Assembly (NCBI GenBank): GCA_001515265.1
Contig: LNDB01000004.1
Coordinates: 90,104 to 154,103, forward strand
Reading direction: 5' to 3'
DNA from: Candidatus Dichloromethanomonas elyunquensis
GTDB taxonomy: Bacteria; Bacillota; Desulfitobacteriia; Desulfitobacteriales; Syntrophobotulaceae
DNA: 64,000 nt
In this document: positions 26,247 through 36,238 of the stretch, piece after piece
Position numbering within the stretch: position 1 is the stretch's first letter
How the letters are laid out: each line of letters opens with the position of its first letter
The notes under the pieces: model-generated
Seen by the model: the letters and a program-made list of their open reading frames with translations, nothing else
What the model was told of the DNA's origin: nothing
Database searches by the model: none
Translations under genes and position numbers: made by a program

Positions 26247-27677
26247 CTAGAACGTTAGCAAAGCTTTACCCGCTATGTGCGCTAAGACCGACAAAGGCTG
26301 AGCATAAATTCCGAAGAAAATAGTGGCAATCATAGTTAACAGCAGTGTAATTTTAGCCTCAGCCGGAATGGTGATTGGCGTTTTATCCACCGGATCATTC
26401 ATATACATTACCTTTGCAACCTTCAAATAGTAATACACTGATACCATGCTCATCACCAAACCAACGATCACCAGCCAGAGATATCCTTGATTGACAATAG
26501 ACTTAAAGAGATATAACTTTCCGGTAAAACCCGCAAGCGGAGGAATACCAGCCATAGACAGCAGGAAAATTGTCAGGGCAGCCGCCATGAGCGGGGAACG
26601 CTGTGCTAAACCGGCGTAATCTGTGATTTCGTCACTATCGGTTTGGGTAGAACACGTCATTACCACTGTGAATGCCCCCACCGTGGCTAGAACGTAGATC
26701 ACGGAATAGAACGATAGCGCTGAAACACCTGCTTGATTCATAGCAAGGATCCCGGTAATCATGTAGCCGGCTTGACCTATACTGGAATAAGCCAACATTC
26801 TTTTCATATTGGTTTGCGGGATAGCCGCCAGGTTTCCGATAATCATCGTTAATGCTGCGAGAACAGCCACCAATAACTGCCATTGCCTGCTGTAGGCCGG
26901 CAGTGCAATAAGGAGCAGCCTGGCTAGTACCGCAAACGATGCCGCTTTGGAGCCGGTAGCAAGAAAAGCAGTGACTGGCGTAGGGGCCCCTTCATAGACA
27001 TCGGGAGTCCACATTTGGAACGGGATTAAGGAAATTTTAAAACCAAGTCCTGCGAGTACAAACACCAAACCAACCACCAAAGCCGGAGAATAGCCGCTTA
27101 AGAGTCCAATTTTCGCTGCAATTTCCGTAATGATTACTGTACCTGTCATACCATAGATAAGACTTAAGCCATAGAGAAGGATGCCGGACGACAATGCCCC
27201 CAGAATCAGGTATTTCATGCCGGCTTCAGCAGACTTTGGATCTGTTTTGTAGCCTGCCAGGATATAGAAGGAAATAGCCATCGTTTCCAAGGCAACATAT
27301 AACGTCAGCATATCACCGGCAGAAACAAGAACCATCATGCCTAAAGCCGCAACAATCGTAATAACATAAAACTCAAAATTACCATTCATCTTATTCACGT
27401 AACGGATTGAGGCGAGAATGACAAGAATGGCAGCAACTAAGAATAACTGTTTAAAGAAGACTGAAAAATCATCGACCAAATACATCTTATCGATGACAGC
27501 CGTATTTAAACCGTAAAATCTGAAACTGAATCCAAAGATAACAACCAGTCCCAAGGCGATAATATATCCCAAAATATGGCGGCTTTGCTTCGGAATCATC
27601 AGACCGATGATCAAAATGATAACAGCCAGAAGCGCCGTTGCGATTTCAATTGAGAACAAAGAAAAGTTGATTTCCAT
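26247..27677 (-). CDS. nuoN: NADH-quinone oxidoreductase subunit N
   Basis: Antiporter-like proton-pumping subunit of complex I, 476 residues and about fourteen helices. It contains the NuoLMN core: ETMAISFYILAGYK, GLGFKISLIPFQMWTPDVYEGAPTPVTAF with the conserved Lys and the WxPDxYEGAP motif, and MKRMLAYSSIGQAGYM. It starts at the base where nuoM ends, so the two are translationally coupled. Last gene of the eleven-gene nuo operon, converging with the CobW-like gene 31 bases away. Confidence 0.96.
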   Translation of the reverse strand: MEINFSLFSIEIATALLAVIILIIGLMIPKQSRHILGYIIALGLVVIFGFSFRFYGLNTAVIDKMYLVDDFSVFFKQLFLVAAILVILASIRYVNKMNGNFEFYVITIVAALGMMVLVSAGDMLTLYVALETMAISFYILAGYKTDPKSAEAGMKYLILGALSSGILLYGLSLIYGMTGTVIITEIAAKIGLLSGYSPALVVGLVFVLAGLGFKISLIPFQMWTPDVYEGAPTPVTAFLATGSKAASFAVLARLLLIALPAYSRQWQLLVAVLAALTMIIGNLAAIPQTNMKRMLAYSSIGQAGYMITGILAMNQAGVSALSFYSVIYVLATVGAFTVVMTCSTQTDSDEITDYAGLAQRSPLMAAALTIFLLSMAGIPPLAGFTGKLYLFKSIVNQGYLWLVIVGLVMSMVSVYYYLKVAKVMYMNDPVDKTPITIPAEAKITLLLTMIATIFFGIYAQPLSVLAHIAGKALLTF

Positions 27678-29215
27678 TACAGGCTCCCTCCTATTTGGCT
27701 GGCCGCAACAAGCTTGTCTGCAATCGGTTGGATTCCCGAATTAACCATATCCATCAACAAGGATGGAAATAGACCAAAGATTACAGCAAGGGCGATGAGG
27801 ATGGCAATCGGAACCAGTGAGAATCCTTTAATGTCTTGGATATAATCCCACTCTGCTTTACGGGGCCCGAATAAGACGCTGGCAGCCATCCTAAGGACAT
27901 ATACCGCTCCGATAATAATTCCGGTCAAAACGATGAAAGCAATAATCCTCAACGTTGGGTTGCTGAAAGCACCCATAAAAATTGTAAATTCCGGAATAAA
28001 GGTTAACAGTCCCGGCAAACCGGCTGAAGCCATGGAAGCAACCAGGAAGGCTCCTGCCACACGGGGCATCTGATGGGCAAGTCCGCCAAGGTCAGGAATA
28101 TATCGGGTCTTCGTTACCCCATAAATATATCCGATAATGGAAAAGAACAGCGCCGCCATAATTCCATGCCCAAACATATTAGCAACCGCACCGTTTAACC
28201 CGATGACATTTAAGGAAGCAATCCCAACCATGACAAATCCCATGTGGCTGACGCTCGAATAACCGATAACATATTTCATATCTTTTTGAGCTAAAGAAAT
28301 AAAGCCTGCATATAGAACGTTCCCGGTAGCCAGAATAGCGATAGCCGGAGCCCAGAATTTAGCTCCGAGCGGGAAAATGAAAATTCCGATCCGAATCAAA
28401 CCGTAACCGCCAATCTTTTTTAAAACACCGGCGTGAATCATCGAGACTGCAGTTGGAGCACCGGCATAACCGTCGGGGGACCAGGAGTGGAACGGAAACA
28501 TCGATATTAAAGAGGTAAATCCCAAAGCCATTAAACCAAAGATTATAATTTGCAGGTGCTCAGGGAAATTGACGGAAGCAATGGCCGCTATATCAAATGT
28601 CAGGTTGCCAAGAATATCCCCTGCCAACATAACCATCCAGATAATTCCCGCCAAAAGGAAAGCGCTTCCGATCAGAAGGTAAATAGTCAGTTTCATACCC
28701 GCATATTCCTTCGTTACTGTTTGTCTCGTTTTGCTGCCGCTTCCCCAAACAATAACCATTAGATAGATCGGAATAACGACCACCTCATAAAATAGAAAGA
28801 AAATAAAGAGGTCGGTAGCAACAAAAGCACCCATAACTCCGGCAGTTAAAAAGAGTAAAAGAATGTAGAATTCTTTTACTCTTTTTTCCGTACTCCAGGA
28901 ACGCGAGAATACGGCACAGAATCCAATTACACTGGTTAACAACACTAAAGGCAAACTAAAACCGTCGACTCCTAACGCATACGATACACCTAAATCCGTA
29001 ATCCAGGGAATGTTTTCCTGAAAGGCAAACCCTCCGGTTGTTAGGTGCTGGGTATAATAAATATAGTAAATCAGAATGGACAGTGCCAGGGAAATAAACG
29101 TTGCAATCCCGGCAACAGCTTTCAGCAGCTTGGAATTCTCCTTGGGGATAAAAACATTTATCAAAGCGCCGATTATCGGAGCTAACAAGATAATAGACAG
29201 AACCGGAAAATTCAT
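27677..29215 (-). CDS. nuoM: NADH-quinone oxidoreductase subunit M
   Basis: Proton-pumping subunit of 512 residues. Family motifs are VDGFSLPLVLLTSV, FLFYEVVVIPIYLMVIVWG with the conserved Glu of TM5, MFPFHSWSPDGYAGAPTAVSM and MKYVIGYSSVSHMGFV. It shares one base with both neighbours nuoL and nuoN. Confidence 0.96.
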   Translation of the reverse strand: MNFPVLSIILLAPIIGALINVFIPKENSKLLKAVAGIATFISLALSILIYYIYYTQHLTTGGFAFQENIPWITDLGVSYALGVDGFSLPLVLLTSVIGFCAVFSRSWSTEKRVKEFYILLLFLTAGVMGAFVATDLFIFFLFYEVVVIPIYLMVIVWGSGSKTRQTVTKEYAGMKLTIYLLIGSAFLLAGIIWMVMLAGDILGNLTFDIAAIASVNFPEHLQIIIFGLMALGFTSLISMFPFHSWSPDGYAGAPTAVSMIHAGVLKKIGGYGLIRIGIFIFPLGAKFWAPAIAILATGNVLYAGFISLAQKDMKYVIGYSSVSHMGFVMVGIASLNVIGLNGAVANMFGHGIMAALFFSIIGYIYGVTKTRYIPDLGGLAHQMPRVAGAFLVASMASAGLPGLLTFIPEFTIFMGAFSNPTLRIIAFIVLTGIIIGAVYVLRMAASVLFGPRKAEWDYIQDIKGFSLVPIAILIALAVIFGLFPSLLMDMVNSGIQPIADKLVAASQIGGSL

Positions 29216-31194
29216 TACTTAACACCTCCCAACAACAATCCAACATGGATGGAATTGAAGTCTGTGAGACTTAAGAACAGAACAATCAGCACAATCGCAA
29301 GGAAAAAAACGAAAGCATAATGCTGCAGTTGCCCTGTCTGAACCCGGCGCATGACAGAACCGCTCCATTGAGCCGCTTTTCCACAGCCGTCTACAATAAT
29401 TCCATCTACAAAAAGATAGTCAAACTTCCATAAGAGCCAGCCCAACTTGTCGACAATATGGCGAATAACCCAGAGATAAAACTCATCGATATAAAATTTA
29501 TGAAAAGAAATCTTATACAGCTCAGGAAACTTTCTGGCAACTGCTTCTGCAGAATAAGTCTTTTTACAGTAAAAAATTGCTGCAAGACCGATTCCGAATA
29601 GTGCTAACCCTGTAGATAGAATAATCAGGAACCAATTTGCCTCAATTTCATGGAAATTTCCTACTCTTACAAAATAGCCAAAAGCTTGTCCTTCGCCCAG
29701 TCCCGGCCAGCCACCCCAACCGCCGATAAAGGAAAATATCCCGAGAATAATCAGCGGAACCGTCATCACTTTCGGTGCTTCATGAGGATGAGCGTCATGA
29801 CTGCGAAGCTCGCCATGGAAACAGATAAAGAACATTCTAAACATATAAAAAGCTGTCATGAAAGCGGTTAATGCCGCCATGATAAATAAGAGCGAATACA
29901 GCCCTTGGAAAGAACCCGTTGCCTGTCCGGACAGACTCGATGCGGCATAGGTAACTTCTAAAATCAAATCCTTACTGAAGAAACCGGCAAACGGAAAAAT
30001 ACCGGAAATTGCTAAACAGCCAATCAAGAACGTCCAGTATGTTACGGGCATGTATTTTTTCAAACCACCGTATTTCCAGATATTTGCTTCATCGTGCATT
30101 GCATGCAGCACACTTCCTGCTCCAAGGAACATTAAAGCTTTGAAGAAAGCATGCGTCATTAAGTGAAACATACCGGCGGACAAACTGGATGCTCCCAATG
30201 CCAGCATCATGTAACCCAGCTGCGAAACCGTAGAATAAGCAAGAATCTTTTTCATTTCAGTTTGTGTTATGGCTATACAGGCTGAAAACAGTGCTGTAAA
30301 TCCCCCTATAAAAGCCACAAATGCCAAGGCGGAAGGAAGGGTAACAAAAAGGATTAAGATTCTTCCAACTAAATACACCCCCGCTACAACCATGGTTGCA
30401 GCATGGATCAAGGCACTGACGGGTGTCGGACCTTCCATCGCATCGGGGAGCCAGACATGGAATGGAAATTGGCCGGATTTGGCCATTGGCCCGAGAAAAA
30501 GAAGAATAGCGATACCAGTAAGCCCTGCAGCAGTAAGCCCTGTATACTCCGTAAAGTGAGGTATCACTTTGCTTAATTGTTGGAGATCAAGCGTCCCGAA
30601 ATTGAGTTGGAGCAGAATAATTCCGAGCAAAAGTCCGAAGTCACCTGCCCGGCAGGTAATAAATGCTTTTTTTGAAGCTTCTGCCGCAGACTTTTTATGA
30701 TACCAGAAACCGATTAACAGGTAAGAACAAAGTCCAACCAACTCCCAAAAAACAAACATCTGAAGAAGGTTAGGAGAGAGTACCAAGCCCAGCATAGAAG
30801 CGGCAAAGAGTGACACATAAGAAAAGAAACGGGCAAACCCGGTGTCCCCATGCATATATCCCAGAGAATAAATCTCAACCAAGGAAGTAATGAAAGTAAC
30901 GACAAGCAGCATCATGACGGAGGTCGTATCAATCTGCGTACCTACGTCTATAGACAATCCATTCATACTAAACCAGGTAACAACAACCTTTAAAGGATGT
31001 TCAAGGTACCTTTCACCTTGACCAATAACTCCGATGCCAAGGCTCAATGCCAGAACAAAGGAAATTAAAATACTTGTTATGGAAATGCCTGCACTCCGTT
31101 TAGGCATCTTTTTGGTGAAAAAAGTGATGATTACAAACGCCATAGCCGGCAAAAGCGGAATGACCCAGGCATGATAAAGAGCAATATCGAACAT
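29215..31194 (-). CDS. nuoL: NADH-quinone oxidoreductase subunit L
   Basis: The largest proton-pumping subunit, 659 residues, with about sixteen helices and the long C-terminal lateral helix (about 590-650). Motifs are FVFWELVGLCSYLLIGFWYHK, FPFHVWLPDAMEGPTPVSALIHAATMV (shown as FPFHVWLPDAMEGPTPVS) and MKKILAYSTVSQLGYM. The GELRSHDAHPHEAP loop is typical of NuoL. A spacing of 39 bases separates it from nuoK. Confidence 0.96.
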   Translation of the reverse strand: MFDIALYHAWVIPLLPAMAFVIITFFTKKMPKRSAGISITSILISFVLALSLGIGVIGQGERYLEHPLKVVVTWFSMNGLSIDVGTQIDTTSVMMLLVVTFITSLVEIYSLGYMHGDTGFARFFSYVSLFAASMLGLVLSPNLLQMFVFWELVGLCSYLLIGFWYHKKSAAEASKKAFITCRAGDFGLLLGIILLQLNFGTLDLQQLSKVIPHFTEYTGLTAAGLTGIAILLFLGPMAKSGQFPFHVWLPDAMEGPTPVSALIHAATMVVAGVYLVGRILILFVTLPSALAFVAFIGGFTALFSACIAITQTEMKKILAYSTVSQLGYMMLALGASSLSAGMFHLMTHAFFKALMFLGAGSVLHAMHDEANIWKYGGLKKYMPVTYWTFLIGCLAISGIFPFAGFFSKDLILEVTYAASSLSGQATGSFQGLYSLLFIMAALTAFMTAFYMFRMFFICFHGELRSHDAHPHEAPKVMTVPLIILGIFSFIGGWGGWPGLGEGQAFGYFVRVGNFHEIEANWFLIILSTGLALFGIGLAAIFYCKKTYSAEAVARKFPELYKISFHKFYIDEFYLWVIRHIVDKLGWLLWKFDYLFVDGIIVDGCGKAAQWSGSVMRRVQTGQLQHYAFVFFLAIVLIVLFLSLTDFNSIHVGLLLGGVK

Positions 31195-31233
31195 TATGAT
31201 TTTTTTACACCTGCCTTTGCACAGAATAGAAAA

Positions 31234-31557
31234 CTACCATTTTAATAAATCATAATCTTGGACTTCCGCCGTTTTTCGCTGCCGGTAAATGGCTACAATC
31301 AACGCTAGCCCAACTGCTACTTCCGCAGCAGCGAGAGCAATCACAAAAATCGCAAAGACGTTTCCGGTAAGAATTTCAGGAGATGTATAGCGGTTAAATG
31401 CGATTAGATTGATATTGACGGAGGACAACATAACCTCGAGACCCATAAGTACGGCAATAACGTTTTTCTTTGAGAGAACAGCAAAAAGTCCAATGAAGAA
31501 CAGCGTTCCGCTTAAAACGAGAAAATGGTTCAGTCCTATATTCATGATCGCTGTCAT
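31234..31557 (-). CDS. nuoK: NADH-quinone oxidoreductase subunit K
   Basis: A 107-residue, three-helix subunit with the two conserved membrane glutamates visible in GLEVMLSSVNINLIAF and AAAEVAVGLALIVAIYR. The ATG at 31557 overlaps the nuoJ stop by four bases and has GAGGTG upstream; a second ATG at 31545 is possible because many NuoK proteins start MNIGLNHF. Confidence 0.95.
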   Translation of the reverse strand: MTAIMNIGLNHFLVLSGTLFFIGLFAVLSKKNVIAVLMGLEVMLSSVNINLIAFNRYTSPEILTGNVFAIFVIALAAAEVAVGLALIVAIYRQRKTAEVQDYDLLKW

Positions 31558-32054
31558 GACGGTTTTTTCACCTCTTTTACAATAACGATTGCACCAATCA
31601 TTGCAATGAGTAAGAGAACAGCAGTAACCTCAAAAGCAACCACATATTTTGTCAGCATTAATTCAGCTACAGAACTCACTGTCTCCTCTAAAGGAGCGTG
31701 ACTGCTGACAGGCCATTGGGTCTTTAGAACCATAGCCGCATTAATCACAATAAGTATAAGCGACAGTACTGCAGCCGGGATAGCGTTTTTAGAAAAACGG
31801 TTTGTTTTCCGGGCATCTCCCTTCATGGTAAACATGATGCCAAATATTACAAATACAGTGATAGCTCCGGCATAAACCAAGACTTGAGCTGCTGCCAGGA
31901 AATCGGCCTGAAGAAGAACAAAGACGGCTGCTATACCTAAAAATGAAACCAACATCAATAAAGCACTGTGAAAAATGTTCGTGCTGGTTACCATCATGAG
32001 CGCTGAACCTAAAGTAATAATAGCGATAACATAAAACATTACGGCAAAAGTCAT
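31554..32054 (-). CDS. nuoJ: NADH-quinone oxidoreductase subunit J
   Basis: A 166-residue subunit with five helices. SALLMLVSFLGIAAVFVLLQADFLAAAQVLVYAGAITVFVIFGIMF is the diagnostic segment (key part QADFLAAAQVLVYAGAI), containing the pi-bulge helix region of TM3. It overlaps nuoI by four bases (ATGA) and nuoK by four. Confidence 0.95.
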   Translation of the reverse strand: MTFAVMFYVIAIITLGSALMMVTSTNIFHSALLMLVSFLGIAAVFVLLQADFLAAAQVLVYAGAITVFVIFGIMFTMKGDARKTNRFSKNAIPAAVLSLILIVINAAMVLKTQWPVSSHAPLEETVSSVAELMLTKYVVAFEVTAVLLLIAMIGAIVIVKEVKKPS

Positions 32055-32470
32055 TCTGCTTCACTCCTTACAGCCTGAAGCATCTGCTCAGGTTCATCCT
32101 TAAAAAGACTTACGTTCAGGTTCTGCCTGAAGAAGACAGCATTCTCATATTTTTGTGTTATATATAATGCACCTGTGGGGCAAACCTCCACGCAAAACCC
32201 GCAGTACAAACAGCTGCCCATCATCATTTGATAACCGGTCAGTTTCTTTTTATTGTTTTCGTCTTTCTTGCTTTGAATAGAGATTATATTATTGGGACAA
32301 GCATTTGAACAAAGACTGCAGACTATACATTTAGATGGTATCAATTCAAATGACCCCCGGAACCGTTTCGGAAGTGCCGGTCTTTCTTCAGGATATTGCT
32401 GTGTTATTTTCTTTTCGAAAAAATGTTTGATCGTTATGCTTAAACCTTTGAGAAGTCCTGAACCGTACAC
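32051..32470 (-). CDS. nuoI: NADH-quinone oxidoreductase subunit I
   Basis: Two [4Fe-4S] clusters of ferredoxin type: CIVCSLCSNACP and CLYCGFCVEVCP, each C-x2-C-x2-C-x3-CP. The 139 residues include the usual amphipathic N-terminal helix (GSGLLKGLSITIKHFF) that lies on the membrane. It is the only iron-sulfur feed besides NuoB in this complex. GTG start with GGTGG upstream; 12 bases after nuoH. Confidence 0.95.
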   Translation of the reverse strand: MYGSGLLKGLSITIKHFFEKKITQQYPEERPALPKRFRGSFELIPSKCIVCSLCSNACPNNIISIQSKKDENNKKKLTGYQMMMGSCLYCGFCVEVCPTGALYITQKYENAVFFRQNLNVSLFKDEPEQMLQAVRSEAE

Positions 32471-32481
32471 GATTTCACCAC

Positions 32482-33528
32482 CTAACCTGTAATTGCGCGG
32501 AAGACGAAAATGCCGATTCCGGTTAATACAATATTAATTAAACTGACGGGGATCAAAACTTTCCAGCCAAAATGCATCAAATGATCAATTCGGATTCTCG
32601 GGAAAGTCCATCTAACCCACATGAACAGAAAAATCATAAAGTAAATCTTGAGCATCATCCATATGAAGCCGGGAATAAACGTCAAGCCGAACGGCGCATT
32701 CCATCCTCCTAGGAAAACTAGGGCTGCAATTGCCGAAACAGCAACTAAATGCGTATACTCAGCAACCATAAACAGGGCATAACGAATGCCTGAGTATTCG
32801 AGGAAGTAACCTCCAACCAGTTCTTGCTCCCCTTCGGTCATATCAAAAGGACCGCGGTTGGTTTCAGCAATTGAGGAAATGAAATAACATAAAAAGGCTA
32901 AAATCTGAGGGATGATAAACCAGATACTCTTTTGCCCTTCAACGATCTTGGAAAGAGTCAGTGAGCCTGTGATCATAATGACTCCCAGAAGGGAAAAGAC
33001 CATGGGGATTTCATAACTGATCATTTGAGCCGCAGCCCTCATTCCTCCAAGCAAGGCATACTTATTATTGGAAGAAAACCCCGCCATGATAAAAGCAATT
33101 GTTCCAGTTGAGCCGATTGCAATGAAATAAAAAATACCGATACTCAAATCTTCAAGAATTAATCCTCTTCCCAGCGGGATAACAGCCCAGGCCATAATCG
33201 CAGTCAAAAATGCACAAATACTGGCTATTAAAAAGACCGGTCTATCTGCATTTGCAGGAACAATATCTTCTTTTCCCAGCATTTTCACAATATCTACAGG
33301 AAATTGAAAAAAACCGGCTGGGCCAAGACGGTTCGGTCCCCTGCGCATTTGAAAGAAAGCACTTAGTTTACGTTCCAACCAAACTAAAACAATCAAATTC
33401 AAAAGAACAAAGATAATGACTCCTAAAGTCAAGGCGGCTTTAACAATTATTTCCGCCAGAATCGGGATGCCGGTCGCTACGGTCAGCCAATGTCTGAAGA
33501 TTTCTACCCAGACAATAAAAATATCCAT
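32482..33528 (-). CDS. nuoH: NADH-quinone oxidoreductase subunit H
   Basis: The quinone-site membrane subunit, 348 residues and about eight helices. LVWLERKLSAFFQMRRGPNRLGPAGFFQ and ETNRGPFDMTEGEQELVGGYFLEYSG (key parts ERKLSAFFQMRRGPNR and ETNRGPFDMTEGEQELV) are the acidic quinone-pocket loops. I choose the ATG at 33528 with GGAGG six bases upstream rather than the TTG at 33546. Confidence 0.96.
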   Translation of the reverse strand: MDIFIVWVEIFRHWLTVATGIPILAEIIVKAALTLGVIIFVLLNLIVLVWLERKLSAFFQMRRGPNRLGPAGFFQFPVDIVKMLGKEDIVPANADRPVFLIASICAFLTAIMAWAVIPLGRGLILEDLSIGIFYFIAIGSTGTIAFIMAGFSSNNKYALLGGMRAAAQMISYEIPMVFSLLGVIMITGSLTLSKIVEGQKSIWFIIPQILAFLCYFISSIAETNRGPFDMTEGEQELVGGYFLEYSGIRYALFMVAEYTHLVAVSAIAALVFLGGWNAPFGLTFIPGFIWMMLKIYFMIFLFMWVRWTFPRIRIDHLMHFGWKVLIPVSLINIVLTGIGIFVFRAITG

Positions 33529-33564
33529 TTTTTCCTCCACCGTCAATTGCTTGTTTTCTGCCTG

Positions 33565-34668
33565 TTAACGGTCGATCTCACCTAAAATGATATCCAACGA
33601 AGCAAATGTAGCTATGGCATCCTGCATATGCAGTCCGACCGCCATTTCTTCAAAAGGTGCAACATTAACAAAACAGGGAGAATATATTCTTAAACGGTAC
33701 GGTTTATTTGAACCGTCACTTACAATGTGAAAGCCAAAATGCCCTTTGGAATGTTCAATGCGGTAAAAAATTTCACCAGCCGGGGGTTTTATCACTTTAG
33801 GCACCTTGGCCATAACCGGTCCTTCTGAAAGATCCCTATAAGCTTGCTCCAGGATCCTGACACTTTCCTCGATCTCCAGTAACCGCACCAGGTAGCGATC
33901 AAATGTATCACCATTTTGCGTTACAGGTACATTAAATTTAAAACGGTCGTAAATTCCGTACGGTTCATCACGACGCAAATCATAATCTATTCCTGAAGCG
34001 CGGGCGCTTGGACCAGACATTCCATAATTCAAAGCTTTTTCACCGGATAATGGGGCTACGCCAATAGTCCTAGCCTGGAAAATCTCATTTCCGGTTAATA
34101 TCCCATTATACTCTTCAATACATTTCGGCATATCATCAAGTAGTTTGCGAAGGGTGGGAAGAAATTCCTCATTGAGATCAGCCGCAACTCCTCCGATTCT
34201 CATATAATTCGGCATCATCCTGTTACCGGCCGCCATTTCAAAAAGATCCAGAATCCGGTCTCTATCTCTAAATCCGTAAAACCAGGGCGTAGAACCAGCC
34301 ATATCCAAAGCCATGGAAGCATAAAAGACAAGATGACTGGCAATTCTTTGCAATTCTGACATAATTACCCGAATATACTGTGCCCTTTCCGGTATCTGAT
34401 CCGAAATACCCATGAGTTCCTCAACAGCCTGTACATACGCCGCTTCGTTCATCATTCCTGAAACATAATCCAGTCTGCCGTTATACGGAATAAACTGATT
34501 ATATGTTTTTGATTCTGCAAGCTTTTCAATGCCGCGATGCAAATAACCTAGATGGTTTACGCAATGAGTAATATACTCCCCTTCCAAGGTAAACACTGCG
34601 CGATAAACCCCGTGAGTACTTGGATGGTGAGGCCCAAAGTTTAATTTCATTTCTTCTGTTCTTATCAC
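33565..34668 (-). CDS. nuoD: NADH-quinone oxidoreductase subunit D
   Basis: A 367-residue homologue of the [NiFe]-hydrogenase large subunit without nickel ligands. LNFGPHHPSTHGVYR at the N-terminus holds the quinone-binding His pair; HLGYLHRGIEKLAE and GRLDYVSGMMNE follow, and the C-terminus ends ATFASLDIILGEIDR. GTG start at 34668 with GAGGT upstream. It is separate from nuoC rather than fused. Confidence 0.96.
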   Translation of the reverse strand: MIRTEEMKLNFGPHHPSTHGVYRAVFTLEGEYITHCVNHLGYLHRGIEKLAESKTYNQFIPYNGRLDYVSGMMNEAAYVQAVEELMGISDQIPERAQYIRVIMSELQRIASHLVFYASMALDMAGSTPWFYGFRDRDRILDLFEMAAGNRMMPNYMRIGGVAADLNEEFLPTLRKLLDDMPKCIEEYNGILTGNEIFQARTIGVAPLSGEKALNYGMSGPSARASGIDYDLRRDEPYGIYDRFKFNVPVTQNGDTFDRYLVRLLEIEESVRILEQAYRDLSEGPVMAKVPKVIKPPAGEIFYRIEHSKGHFGFHIVSDGSNKPYRLRIYSPCFVNVAPFEEMAVGLHMQDAIATFASLDIILGEIDR

Positions 34669-34707
34669 GTTTTTACCTCATTCCGGTTTTGCAATATTAG
34701 GGCTTAT

Positions 34708-35160
34708 TTAGCTGCAATGAAAATCCTTACGCAGCGGATGACCGACAAAATCATCGGGTAACAAGATTCTTCTCAGATAAGGATGTCCGTCAAAAATTAT
34801 CCCCATCAAATCGAAGACTTCCCTTTCTTGAGCCTGTGCTGCCTTCCAAATTGAGCTAACCGATGGTATCCGGGGGTTATCCTTGCTTACTTCTACTTTA
34901 ACCGTTAAGTGATGCTGATAACGCAATGAATTCAGGTGGTAGATCACCGTAAGATTTTCCGGATAATCGACCGAACTCAAATTCATCAAAATATCCATCT
35001 CATAAAGCGGATTATCCTTTAATTCCCTCATTGTTTCCAGCAATTTTACTCTTGATACCCGGATAGATTTGTGCGTATTGTCCTCGAATACATCTGCTCC
35101 GGGACCCATTTTAGCTTCAAGTCTTTCAACGAGTGCCATGCGGTCAATCTTCTTATCCAT
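34708..35160 (-). CDS. nuoC: NADH-quinone oxidoreductase subunit C
   Basis: A 150-residue 30-kDa-type subunit. [19 protein letters not shown] and [36 protein letters not shown] (key part [10 protein letters not shown] and GHPLRKDF) are the signature. The ATG at 35160 lies inside the last codons of nuoB with AGAGG/TTGGAG upstream, so translation is coupled. Confidence 0.95.
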   Translation of the reverse strand: MDKKIDRMALVERLEAKMGPGADVFEDNTHKSIRVSRVKLLETMRELKDNPLYEMDILMNLSSVDYPENLTVIYHLNSLRYQHHLTVKVEVSKDNPRIPSVSSIWKAAQAQEREVFDLMGIIFDGHPYLRRILLPDDFVGHPLRKDFHCS

Positions 35161-35680
35161 TTTGCTCCAACCTCTTTTGGTAGTTCTTCGCAAAAGCTTT
35201 CGGATGGATTACTTTTTTGCGCAGCTCAAGAATTCCATAAAGAAGTGCTTCTGGCCTTGGGGGACAGCCTGGAACGTAGACATCCACCGGCAAAAAAGTA
35301 TCGGCCCCCGGAACTACACTGTAAGAATCTTTAAACGGTCCGCCGCTAATCGCACAGCTGCCCATCGCTAATACATATTTAGGCTCAGCCATTTGCTCGT
35401 ATAAACGTAAAACTAAAGGTTCCATTTTTTTCGTAACCGTTCCTGCTACAATCATCAGATCACACTGACGCGGCGAAGGCCGAAATACCTCTGATCCAAA
35501 GCGGGCAATATCATAACGGGCATCCGAGGCAGACATCATCTCAAAGGCACAACAAGCCAGACCAAAAGATAGCGGCCAGAAGGAGCGGGAACGACACCAA
35601 TTTAAAGCAATTTCTACTGTGCTGAGGATGATATTATTGGGAACTTTGACTTCTGCGTCTTTCTTTTCGATTACATCCAT
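35153..35680 (-). CDS. nuoB: NADH-quinone oxidoreductase subunit B
   Basis: Carries cluster N2, which reduces quinone. The cysteine pattern is complete: [17 protein letters not shown] region, [10 protein letters not shown] and [11 protein letters not shown]. About 175 residues from the ATG at 35680, which has GGAGGGAG upstream and overlaps the nuoA stop; the frame extends to 35701 without a better site. It overlaps nuoC by eight bases. Confidence 0.96.
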   Translation of the reverse strand: MDVIEKKDAEVKVPNNIILSTVEIALNWCRSRSFWPLSFGLACCAFEMMSASDARYDIARFGSEVFRPSPRQCDLMIVAGTVTKKMEPLVLRLYEQMAEPKYVLAMGSCAISGGPFKDSYSVVPGADTFLPVDVYVPGCPPRPEALLYGILELRKKVIHPKAFAKNYQKRLEQNG

Positions 35681-36027
35681 TGTAAAGCTCCCTCCTTCCA
35701 AGCGTAAGCAAATCCGACAATGAGAATTGCCATAAAAATAATCATTTCAATAATCCCAAACAAACCTAATTTTTGAAACAGAACCGCCCAAGGGTAGAGA
35801 AAAACTGTTTCAACATCAAACACAACAAAAATTAAGGCATACATGAAATAACTGATTTTAAATCGAATCCATGTATCGCCTTGGGTATCAAGCCCGCATT
35901 CATAAGTAAGTGTTTTAGCCCTAGTTGGGTTGTGCGGTGAAATCATTTTTTGCAGCCGCAACAAAATCACTGGAAATACAATTCCCCAGACAAGAATTAC
36001 GGCTATACCGGTGTAACGAAAAAGCAT
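35671..36027 (-). CDS. nuoA: NADH-quinone oxidoreductase subunit A
   Basis: A three-helix subunit of 118 residues. The acidic loop [36 protein letters not shown] (key parts [11 protein letters not shown] and [15 protein letters not shown]) with the conserved Cys is diagnostic. The start at 36027 has GAGGGAAGGA just upstream; the frame runs open to 36204 but that part is not conserved. First gene of nuoABCDHIJKLMN. No nuoE, F or G is present. Confidence 0.95.
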   Translation of the reverse strand: MLFRYTGIAVILVWGIVFPVILLRLQKMISPHNPTRAKTLTYECGLDTQGDTWIRFKISYFMYALIFVVFDVETVFLYPWAVLFQKLGLFGIIEMIIFMAILIVGFAYAWKEGALQWM

Positions 36028-36238
36028 TATTCCTTCCCTCTCTATAGACAAAATCTTGTGTATTATAACATAAAATACAAGAATTGTGTAGTTATTGGTT
36101 AAATAAAGAAAACCTTGAAAAAAGATTCTGCCACAGCCAGCAGGCCAAAAGATGTCATAATCAGACCAATAAGCGAAAATATTCCAATCAACCCATGTTG
36201 TCATTTTTTCGCCTCCGCTTTAAATTTGTTTAAAACAT

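Noticed and set aside
36028..36204. N-terminal extension of NuoA
   Set aside because: The family is about 118 residues; a good binding site lies before the inner ATG at 36027 and the extension is not conserved.
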